DNA of 64,000 bases from Acheta domesticus. Lineage: Eukaryota; Arthropoda; Insecta; Orthoptera; Gryllidae. Position 1 is the stretch's first letter, and the number at the start of each line of letters is the position of its first letter. The position numbers and the translations under genes were made by a program. Location of the stretch: contig JAHLJT010008756.1 in NCBI GenBank assembly GCA_031308135.1, forward strand, positions 66,886,026 to 66,950,025, written 5' to 3'. This document shows positions 54,956 through 64,000 of this stretch, in pieces. The notes beneath the pieces were generated by a model that searched no databases, was not told the origin of the DNA, and saw nothing but the letters and a program-made list of their open reading frames with translations.

Positions 54956-56750
54956 GTTTAATAAATTTCTCTAAAGTTAATTTGCTTTATATTACTTTTT
55001 TATGACAACCACACTTTGCACTCCCGCCGCCTATTTGAAACACCAGTTTATATTGAGAGTAAATTAATAACGTTTTAACCTTATATATTTATTTTAATCT
55101 TTTACAGTAATCTTATTATTGATTGTGTATAAATAATCATCTACAAATTGTTATTTAGCTCACGACAATGAACGTACTTCGTTATGAACCTTGAATCAAT
55201 TATCACAACTAAATATCAAAACCAACTAAAAAATCATGAATATAAAAAAAACTAAAATTTAAATTCACAGCTCTTAAATCATTGCTGTTGTCTTTCAACG
55301 AACACTTGGAGTATAACCTGCATGATGATGATGATGATGATGATGATGATAATGATTTCTGAAGAAAGATGGTAATTAATCAAACAAACAAATAGTTGTT
55401 TCTACTTATCAACACTGGCAACTCGTCGATAGACCATCTCTAATGTTATTTTAACTTAGTAATGTTGTTCTCCCTTAGAGGCAAAAAGTACCGAACATGC
55501 AGAAAAAGCATTTAAAAGATTTCCTCCTTTTAAGCCATAATGTGATTCTATAGAGACGCGATTTAACAATCTAATTTTCAAAAGGTGTCACAGAATTAAT
55601 ATTTTCTTACAGCAGCTTCTAATTTGATCGTGACATTCTCGAACTAGATATCCTTGAACTGAAAGTGAAGATAATAATACAAACCTATCTCGTAAGTTGC
55701 ACTATTCACTGCAGCAAACGCACCGACCGACTCCTATCGCAGCGAAAGCGGCACTGAGCGATGAAAACAAGATGAAGAGGCAAGTTGCGGCAATCTTTGA
55801 GTCTGAAGTACACGAAGTGTAAGGAGTGTTTGTATCGAATATTTTCGTTTTACATATCTTAAAGGATGAACTGTACGCTTTCGAGATTATTATGATTAGT
55901 GACTGATCCGCCAATCTTTGCATCTTTTTGTACCAGGAAACACTTGTAGTTAGCTTTCAGGTCAATCACCTTCATTTCGACGTTTTTCCTTTAATGTCGA
56001 TACAGTATTGTCGATATATTGTCGTTAATTTTCGATGCTGAATTTAGATACATCTCCACTTCATGAAAGGGCATTTAGAAACAAAGTTTGGACGGACATT
56101 TATGAAACACATTTACAAAATCGATGAAGTTGTGGGCATAGAAGCGATTCTGAAATGCATATTCATAATATTGTTCATTTACTAGATATATTACCGAATA
56201 TATACGTACATATTACACCATTTTGTAATTAATAATTTAATATTTCCCACATTCACCTACCGTCTACAATAAGTGTTTGGTACTGTCAAATGTGATCAAT
56301 AAATGTAATTAAATAACACAGAAAGCGATGAAGGGACTAAAAGAAATAAGTAACAAGGAAATGTATCATCGAGAAAAATAAGAGAATTGCATACAAATAA
56401 AATTCACATTCTTTGTTGATTGTGAAAAATTATCTTCTCCTTCGAATATCGAAAGGTGTTGCTAGGCATTTCTTGGAACTTCATTAATGTTTAACAGTAT
56501 CAGTAACCGTTGGACTTCATATCTCACTGAAGTGGTATGATGCATGTGTTCAGACGGCCTGGGCATCTGAATTGAGACTTTTTTGTTTGTTTCGCGAATT
56601 GGCCATCATGGGGCCACGCGATACGTACAGCCACCGGTGCTCAGACTTGATTTTTCGCGCTAGGTGCACCTTACTTTTCTATTGGAGGGAATCAGCATTT
56701 AATAGCTGATTTCATTTTTCTACTCCAGGATAGTTAGCCCTGAGGAATGG
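54956..56750. other. Intergenic DNA with a (GAT)n microsatellite, no gene recognised
   Basis: The only structured sequence noted is (ATG)n at 55322-55352. The rest is AT-rich single-copy-like DNA within the window. Confidence 0.4.
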
Positions 56751-56754
56751 GATA

Positions 56755-57140
56755 AAATTATGATGATGATGAAATAGGCACAGACGACACAACCATGCTC
56801 GAAACGGGACTCGAACCCGCAATCTTCTGGTCCGAGACTGCGACGGCACTACACACACACGTGCACACCAACCACACACATACTTACACCTACATGCCGT
56901 ATACTACCAAACATGTGAGGAGAACACTTGGGAACTTACACCATTTCCCGGCTGTAGCAGTTCCCTCCTGTAGGGGATTCATGGAAAATGAAACACCTGC
57001 AACCCGGCGTGAAGGTCGGCGGCGGACTTCACATTCGAGCTTGGGGGGCGAGTTCCGCCACCTCTCAGAATATAACATGCACTACTTATAGGGAACAACA
57101 ATAACAGTTAATGCGCCCGGAAACTAACCAATCAATCAAT
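56755..57140 (-). repeat. tRNA-headed SINE joined to composite repeat body
   Basis: On the minus strand, GTCTCGGACCAGAAGATTGC then GGGTTCGAGTCCCGTTTCGA, then GCATGGTTGTGT and a (ATC)n-type tail near 56762-56775. It shares head sequence with 54633-54820. The adjoining 56880-57140 matches the composite repeat at 35.25 kb (ACACACATACTTACA...CTACCA.ACATG) and has the AACAGTTAATGCGCCCGG end. Confidence 0.55.
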
Positions 57141-57920
57141 TGAATGAATAATATGTCAAGTTCAATCAAAAGCAACTCTGTAAAAGTTCTTGTAATACGA
57201 CAGGTGTGCAGGTGTACACTTTTTGATACTTTTTTTTAATTCGAGAGATTCCAAATTTTCTTAATGTTTTGGGGAAGGAGCCCTGAGGCCGAAATGATGG
57301 GTTTAATACAAACTGAAACGATTTTAAAATATCAATATTTAATATATTATTTTAATTTTGTACTTTGCTAATTAAACGTCTTTACTGTAATGAAAAATAT
57401 TGTTTATTATCTTCTTTGCAAATGATACTTTTTGATTATTTTGTAAGAAGTTTCTTCGTGGCGCTTATAGGTTATGAAAGTGATGTCCTCCTCGTATCCC
57501 GCGTTGTCGAAGTTAAGGATCTTCCGCGAAGATTCCCGTCTACCACCAGTAATCTTCTGTCTTGATGTTGAAGTTCCGTTCAAGTTAATGTCTTAAATAA
57601 GGTGTTAAACAACTTACAACGTTTACATAAATAATTATTTGCGAATGTCTTAAGTGGACATCCCTACTCAAGCCTTGCATATGCTCCCGACAGTGACTAT
57701 CAGTCTTATGATGTGCTCACAACGGCCTCTAAATGTCTTGTCACGAAATCATGGCTCGAATGCATTATGTCACTTTCGTTTTTCTTTGTTGATCAAATTT
57801 TTACTAGTAATTTTGTTATTCGCTGTAACTCGTTTCTCGCTGGTCAGTTATCTTGACTCGACGCTAATGCCTTTACTAAGATCTGTCACCAGTGGCTGCT
57901 TATATTCCTTGTATTTCATT
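57141..57920. other. Intergenic DNA, no gene recognised
   Basis: No coding motif, RNA gene or repeat boundary is recognisable. Confidence 0.4.
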
Positions 57921-57924
57921 AGAT

Positions 57925-58310
57925 GCTCTCTGAATCTGAATCAGTGAAATTATCGCTGATTCAATCAGTAACAGCCGAAGTCACTGATGTCTTCGGTGGA
58001 AATGTGTAGTTTCGCTGACAATCAGCGAATATGCGAACCTTTTCATAATGACCGCCAGTATTTCACTGGTCGTCAGTGGTAAAAGTGCCGCGCCACCATC
58101 ACTCACTGATCTTTCAGTCGTCACGTTCAACTAGTTGTCACAGATTTCACTGATTCAAACAGAGGAGTTTCGCTGATTCAAAAAGTGCGCCAGATTTTCA
58201 CTGATTTGTTCAGTTCATTTCACTGATTGTCAGTGGCAGGGTTATAACTGACACCATCAGTGAATAGTCACTGTCAATCAGTAGTTTTTCACTGATTCAG
58301 ACTGAGATAG
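57925..58310. repeat. MITE-like element built of TTTCACTGATT motifs
   Basis: About fifteen occurrences of (T)TTCACTGAT / ATCAGTGAAA-type words in both orientations. The ends are inverted (TCTGAATCAGTGAAA near the left, TTTCACTGATTCAGA at the right). Dense subterminal motifs of this type are usual in non-autonomous DNA transposons. I could not find a convincing target duplication. Confidence 0.6.
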
Positions 58311-59068
58311 TGCTTTCAAAATAAAAAAATTTAAACTCTACAAATATCCACGACCTAGTCACAGCTATGGTTATATTGTCCTAGGAATCTCCAGTATCCC
58401 ATATTTATTGTTCCTACTTCTACCGCGGCTAAGCTGAAAAAAACTTTTCTTTCCTTGGCATAATTGTGGCTAAATGTTGTTTCCGAAAGTTATTTAAATG
58501 TATCCCTCTCCTTCATAACTCTTACACCAAAATATTTCCCCTAAATATTCTAATACATTCTTAGAAATCTATCATTTATTTTTAGAAAAATCGTACTCGT
58601 GTTACTGTTTGAAATCTTACGGCGGCGTATCTTCTGACCCACGCCCTATTCTGTAATGTTTATCATAGTGTTATCTAAAGCAGAGAGAAGAACACGCCTC
58701 CCGATAAGTGTTTTGCAAGGTTTCAGTCTTCACTTATGATTATATTGTCTTGACGTTATTTACCACCAAGAAACAATTCTTTTATGACCATGATTCCTAT
58801 CTACATTCCGCGAAAATGAATATAATTATTACGTAAATACATTCGATGTAGTTTCTTTGCGAATATTTACTGTGTGTAAGACAACACAATTTCGGGTCAA
58901 GCCACTTGTGTACAATACTTGAGATAAATCATGAGAAAATTGAGGTACTGCAACTGACGTTAATGGTTTGGATCTTCTTGGACATCTTAATTTAGGATAC
59001 ACATAGATTTTCTAGATGAACCTAACTTACACTGCAATTACCCTAAATCGTCAAATCATGTAATTTTT

Positions 59069-59916
59069 ATACGAGGGAGAATCGAATGAAAACCGCAATT
59101 AATTGTTTACATTATTTTAGTGCAGAGAGAGTATTTCTTTGTACATTATTTTTCTACATTAGTCCCTTCCACATTCAATGCAATTAGGATATCGGATAAG
59201 GAGTGCTTCTATTCCGTGTAAGGAAACGTTGTTTGGTTGACGTCGTAGTCACTTGTGTACCGCCGATTGGACGTCTTCATCAGACTTGAACTTTTCAAGT
59301 TGCTCATTAATGCACCAAAGATGTGGTAATCTGACGGTACCAAATCTGGTGAGTATGGCAGATATAAAAGGCACTTGAAGCGTAGGTCGTCGATTGTTAT
59401 CATAGTTATACGATCTGAATGTGGACAGGCGTTATCATGTTGAAAACACCTACAAGTATACTCAGCAAACTCCTTCACTTTGTATTGCTGACTTCAAATG
59501 GTTCTTGAGAAGTTACGAGTAGTTGGCTGTGATCCGTGTGGTACATTCGGGCATGTACTGTCCGATTATTCTTATCCTAGAATACAGTCATCTCTTTTTC
59601 AGCAGAATATGGTAGTCATTTGTCATAACACAATGCTGTGATAGATAGGCGTTCTCATACTTCGTCTTCATTCTCTGGGAGAGAGAAAGGCATCAACGAG
59701 TTTCACAACTTCACTCCATAAAAATCTAATAACTCCACGGTATTGCTTCTTGGTGCATCTGCATAGAAATGCCGCCGTCTTGACTCAGCTGTTATTCAAC
59801 TCCAGCCACATCGACTGACACTGCGTCGTACTACCTGCTTGAAAAAACATCATGGACCGTGTTTGCTAATTTCCAAAAACAAAAAAAATCCACTTTTTCG
59901 GTTTTCATTTGTGTAT
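59069..59916 (-). mobile_element. Deleted mariner element
   Basis: Ends share AATGAAAACCG: left ACGAGGGAGAATCGAATGAA at 59071, right the inverse of CATACACAAATGAAAACCG ending near 59915. The interior is a shrunken mariner transposase on the minus strand. At about 850 bp it is shorter than the usual ~1.3 kb. Confidence 0.7.
59209..59766 (-). pseudogene. mariner transposase relic
   Basis: Around 59680-59766 the minus strand reads GVIRFLWSEVVKLVDAFLS, the N-terminal helix-turn-helix region of mariner (usually 'RAVIRFLW.EG'). 59209-59478 gives QHDNACPHSD and LPYSPDLVPSDYHIFGALMS, containing the second Asp (HDN) and third Asp (PSDYH) of the DDD triad. The first Asp region is missing and stops lie between the two parts. 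Confidence 0.8.
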
Positions 59917-60235
59917 GAGTTTCTTAAAATTATGCATAGTATGATTTGGCATACATTATATTAAACACTTTTTGTCGGTTCTGTTTTTAAGCATTTTCTT
60001 CCTTCTAGTGACAAGGGAGTGTTGGTACGTAATGTTTATTCAATACTTCGAATCGAGATAATATATTTTTTTTTAAAAGTAAGCACTCCTCAAAAAGCTA
60101 AAATATTACCGAAGAAACCATAATTGAAGGAACTATGGTAGAATGCTCCACTTATGTGTGGACGTATGTATATGTAATCATTTCTCTCTGTTAGAATTAT
60201 AGAAAATGTTAAGTGTTTTTCCCGATCCATTAAGT

Positions 60236-60450
60236 CAGGGATCCTCAAACTTTTTAAACGGGGGGCCAGTTCACTGTCCCTCAGGCCGCCGAAGGGCCGG
60301 ATTCTATAGTGCGATTTTTCTAACTCCGCCTCTCAAGCCCCTTTGGCCGATCACACGGCATTTCGCGTCTTTCTCGGTCCTGCCGCTAGATGTCGCGTGA
60401 TCGCAAGCACTGCCTCATGTGGCCCGCGGGCCGTAGTTTGAGGACCCCTG
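60236..60450. mobile_element. OC1 (OposCharlie1)-like hAT MITE with perfect 8-bp TSD
   Basis: Terminal inverted repeats CAGGGATCCTCAAACT and AGTTTGAGGACCCCTG, flanked by CATTAAGT at 60228-60235 and 60451-60458. Internal ends GGGGGCCAGTTCACTGTCCC and TGTGGCCCGCGGGCCGTAG match, from memory, the OC1 hAT family described in mammals and in the bug Rhodnius. At 215 bp it is non-autonomous. Confidence 0.8.
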
Positions 60451-60759
60451 CATTAAGTTAATGGTATTGTACATTGGAGTATTTTTAAAAAGTAGAACGC
60501 AAATTACCAAAATAATGATTTTTATTACCATATCACAATACTTCTTAATATAAAATGTATTTGTACTAAACTTTTTAAGTAATGCAAGACTGACATCTTA
60601 TAAATAAGAGCAAATACTGACTCTTAACAATACGATTACAAAGAAGTTGTATTAAGAAATAAACTTTTAATTCCATGAAATTTGTTGTTCATATTGTTTC
60701 ATAGAATGTATTATACAAGTCGCATGAGTTTAATTTTTTCCTCACTTCATTATTTCTTA

Positions 60760-60949
60760 TTATTCTATTTGTGTAATGTAACAATATACATTGAAGCAAA
60801 AGGCCTGGAACAAATCACTTAGGAACGCGCATATCTGGTATTCAGGGAAGTAGAGTCGGTAGGCAGGTTCCTCATTTTCGCTCATCCATACGGAGCCAGA
60901 GGAACCGTCCTTGATGATGTGCACTATGGCCCTCGCCACGTTCCCAACC
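60760..60949 (-). CDS. SDR-3 last coding exon (gene continues beyond the window)
   Basis: Acceptor CTGTCGCAG and the same phase as exon 6 of SDR-1 and SDR-2. Encodes VGNVARAIVHIIKDGSSGSV and WMSENEEPAYRLYFPEYQ, clearly the same family. The paralogues end in ..RVIP or ..RVIS; here the frame runs on for 23 residues to a stop at 60760, while a shift of one base would give MRVPK and a stop at about 60818. So the C terminus is either frameshifted or extended. Exon 5 was not found in the remaining 3 kb. Confidence 0.8.
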
Positions 60950-61137
60950 CTGCGACAGAACATTCGAATAAGATCATTGCGCTAATTTTCCCAGAATGAT
61001 CAGCTGAAAGAAATCACATGATTGATGATTATTTCGTGCCCCCTCCCGGTTAGAAGACGAGAACCGGCGGCGACGTTCACTTCGGATCACCTGGGCAAGA
61101 TCTAAGTTCACATACTCTATGGACGCGTAGTGCATGT

Positions 61138-61140
<3 letters not shown>

Positions 61141-61193
<53 letters not shown>

Positions 61194-61194
61194 G
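61141..61194. repeat. (TG)n(AG)n microsatellite
   Basis: TG run followed directly by an AG run. Confidence 0.97.
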
Positions 61195-61624
61195 CGAGAA
61201 TATCGCTAGCATGGAAGAAGTTTTTGAGTACGGATTTTATCCTCCTAGATAAAAACTCAAAAAACAACACCAAACGGCACGTGATGGACTCTTGTGTATT
61301 ACCGGTTCCGTTCTATGTATTACAGACGTGGTCACAATTGCAAGAACAGAAGAATATGCTGAGAATACGTCAGTGGAAAATGGAAACAACGATGAACTTC
61401 ATTTCTATTCAAGATAGAATACAAAATTCAGTTATTGGAAGAAAAAGTGGCATTCAAAATGCGGCAGAAAGAGCAATGTGTGTTAAATGGAAACAGGTGG
61501 GCACTTCATGAGACTGTAGCACCAAAAATGGACCCATGCTACAACAGTATGGGACCAGCGAGTAGGTTGTAGACAAGGCCTATAGGAAACTAGATGGTCT
61601 GACTACTTCAAGAATATATATATA

Positions 61625-62164
61625 GTGTCCGGGGACGAAACGTCGAAAATAAGCTCTCAAGACAATTCTAAGCATATTTTGTCGAATAAACTACACAGAT
61701 ATTCCGAATGGTTGGGCCGCAATGAGCACTCAAAATTTGGTTTGAAAAAATTATTTCTAGGCAAAAATTTGCATTATGGAAGCATAGAAACACTTCAAAA
61801 ACATGTAAATGGTTCATTATTTACGACAGAAATGTATATATTTGCTCAGACAGAAAAAATTAAGCGAGAAATGAAAAAACAGTCGAATTGTGTGAATTGG
61901 GTGCTTTTTTTCTTTCTCGCTTAATTTTTCTTTCTGAACAAATATATTCATTTCTTTTGTAAATAATAAACTACTTATATGTTTCTGGAGTGTTTCTATG
62001 CTTCCATAATGCAAAGTTTGCCCTAAATAAATTTTTCACACCAACTTTTGAGTGGTTTTTGCGGCTCAACCATTCGGAATATCTACATAGTTTATTTGAC
62101 AAAATATGCTTAGAATTGTCTTAAGAGCTTATTTTCGAAGTTTCGACGTTTCCTCCCCGGACAC
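61625..62164. mobile_element. 540-bp foldback element with ~260-bp arms
   Basis: Starts GTGTCCGGGGACGAAACGTC and ends GACGTTTCCTCCCCGGACAC. Matching inverted blocks run inward (GAATGGTTGGGCCGC, TGCATTATGGAAGCATAGAA) to a short loop near 61890. Short peptides read from both arms are therefore alike and not genes. Flanks are TA/TG microsatellite, hiding any target duplication. Confidence 0.88.
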
Positions 62165-62165
62165 C

Positions 62166-62251
<86 letters not shown>

Positions 62252-62252
62252 T
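62165..62252. repeat. (TG)(TA)n(CA)n microsatellite
   Basis: A long TA run flanked by TG and CA runs, directly adjoining the foldback element. Confidence 0.97.
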
Positions 62253-64000
62253 GCAGAGAGATATTATTTCGTGTTTCCGGGCGCGTCAACTGCACTGGTC
62301 ATTAGATCCGTAAGTGTAGTGCTGTTTTTATTACGGGAGGTGGTGATCTTCTCCCACTGGGTGGTGATCCTGCGCCGACAATCAGATTGACTTGCGGGGT
62401 TTTACACATCAAGGTGTCTCTCACCAGCTGGGAACTGCCCCAGCCGGAACAAGCTCTAATCTCCCGACTGCTCTCTCGACATGTAATAGCGTAGTGATTG
62501 TACGAGTGTGTAAAGGGTGAGGATAGGACAAAGAAGGAAAGATCTGCCTGCGGTCGCCTGCGATCTGTGGCTCGTTTATTAAGGTACTGCTAATACATTC
62601 ATCAGGTGTGTGTGAGACAGGAAACGAGGAGACAAGGGTAAAAAAGGGAAGATCTCCCGTGATCCGCTTGCTAAGGTGTTGCTTCGGAGTTTGCGTAGTG
62701 TTAATTGGAGAAAAAGTACCGATCGGGGAAGTCAGTTGCTAGTATTTTCCTCCAGACGGCGACTGAATTTAACTTAACTTTCTATACATTGTCGAAAATC
62801 CGCCACTTTCAACACTTGAAGCTTAAGATCTCCAGCCAGAGGAAAACCACGTGAGAAAAAGCAAAGAACTGAACTTTTTTAATAATTTAAAATATCCAAA
62901 CATTTTCCTTTTTGAAACTGATCTAATGGAACATTCTCAAAAAGAACATCAAATACTAATACACAATGCTTGAAATTTTTTTTGGAGTTTTTTCGTCAGG
63001 TAACTAAGACTGAATCTTATAAAGGGAGGAACTTTTATTTGCATCGTCAAACGAGCTACAGATTTAATTTGATGGGAGTACTGTCGAAATACCCCCTCGC
63101 TAATTGTGCATCTAGCAAAATGAGAGCTCTAGAAAACACGCAGAGATTACATGTACATTTTCTTTCAGAAGCAAAGAAAGGGGCCATGTCATCAGCTTGC
63201 TCAATGAATCAATAGAGACGGTGAAAATCTTGATCAAGGTGACGTTCATTGACTCTAAAGATGATTACATTAATTAAGTAGCCTATAGACGAATACAAAA
63301 TTAATGAAACAATTTATCCTTTACATTTTGCTTTTAGAGAGTGATTTTGTTTTCCATTTTACATTAATTATATAGTCTAGTTCTTTCCACTGACGAAGCC
63401 TAGCGTACCAGCCTTGATTATTCGTAATTATGGTTGGAAGGGTTAACATGTAGGGGCGTGTCGTCTACTGACGGGAGATATTCCCTCTTCAGGTATTTTT
63501 CCTCAGCCGTACCTTATGGTCTCTTTTCAGCGGCTTTGATACGATGGAGAGACCATTTGAGGCGAATAACAGAATTGGAAATGTTATAAAGCGGTTAGAT
63601 GTAGGTATTGCAATGGCTTAAAGACCTTCGTCCTAGTCACATAGTATCAAGTTATTTAATTTATTTGTGTGGTGATTACCTATTAAATAAAAAGAAAAAA
63701 GGAAAGGTTGTTAATTGTAAATGAGTGATCACTCTAAATTTAATTACTGAATAAAAATTCATTCTCACAATAAGGCATTAACATCAGTAATTCGTAGGAA
63801 TTTGCAAAGTACAAACAGCTACTAATAGGCAATTGGAACCCCTTCAAAAGAATGGAGATATTCGTTTAGTCACTATAGCGTGTGTTAATTTAATACATAA
63901 TTAAAATTCCAGCACCCATGGTGGCATTCAACAAGACATACTCATCAGTTATGCTTATCAGATCAGAGGTTTCTTCGAAATTGTTTCGAAATATGTAGAT
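62253..64000. other. Right flank, no gene recognised
   Basis: Contains a partial copy near 63000-63110 of the module shared with the P element (ATTTGCATCGTCAAACGAGC). The penultimate intron or exon 5 of SDR-3 was sought here (MCPG-type motif) and not found. Confidence 0.4.

Noticed and set aside
56795..57091. Plus-strand frame with METGLEPAIFW-like start
   Set aside because: It is the reverse strand of a tRNA-headed SINE plus the composite repeat; no protein family match.
61625..62014. Two similar peptides on opposite strands (GSIETLQKH)
   Set aside because: They arise from the two arms of the foldback element, not from genes.

Overview
The window looks like a nuclear chromosome segment of an insect. 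The only clear host genes are spliced short-chain dehydrogenases with GT-AG introns. Around them sits a dense mixture of insect-type mobile DNA: a Jockey-like LINE, a P-superfamily element, mariner, hAT MITEs, tRNA-headed SINEs and a Polinton/Maverick. The species cannot be fixed from the sequence; calling it an insect is an inference from gene and transposon types.

Layout. 1-2970: AT-rich DNA with a tandemly duplicated ~680-bp repeat. 2979-6857: an internally deleted P element with an 8-bp target duplication, containing an exactly 1000-N gap flanked by two near-identical 1.18-kb blocks (very probably an unmerged contig overlap). 6866-10630: a possible disrupted exon, then a decayed LINE reverse transcriptase split by another repeat. 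10637-22919: a complete-ended but gene-dead Polinton (6-bp target duplication GGCATG, AG...CT termini). It has recognisable remains of DNA polymerase B, integrase with chromodomain, protease, phospholipase A2 protein, packaging ATPase, minor and major capsid proteins, and two nested insertions. 23598-33086: SDR-2, a six-exon 15-hydroxyprostaglandin-dehydrogenase-like gene on the minus strand. About 37.8-43.0 kb: a GC-rich Jockey-like LINE with intact ORF2 and nearly intact ORF1. 44799-52737: SDR-1, a tandem paralogue with exactly the same exon lengths. 60760-60949: last exon of a third paralogue (SDR-3) that runs out of the window. The SDR-1 to SDR-3 interval carries SINEs, hAT and mariner remains, foldback elements and microsatellites.

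How the parts work together. The SDR genes form a head-to-tail tandem family (exons 93/124/107/174/155/136 bp, 262 aa), both complete copies sharing the same unusual changes in the cofactor and Asn motifs. Everything else is parasitic DNA. In the Polinton the structural genes form two divergent blocks: minus-strand ATPase, PLA2/minor protein, core-like peptide, protease, fibre-like proteins, integrase and PolB; plus-strand penton-like and major capsid. Almost every gene start in it carries the same TAAATG motif (often TATATAAATG), which recalls the poxvirus late-promoter/initiator and is the most interesting signal here. Two other signals stand out: an OC1-like hAT MITE of a type known for horizontal transfer between phyla, and four histone-type stem-loops directly upstream of the LINE ORF1.
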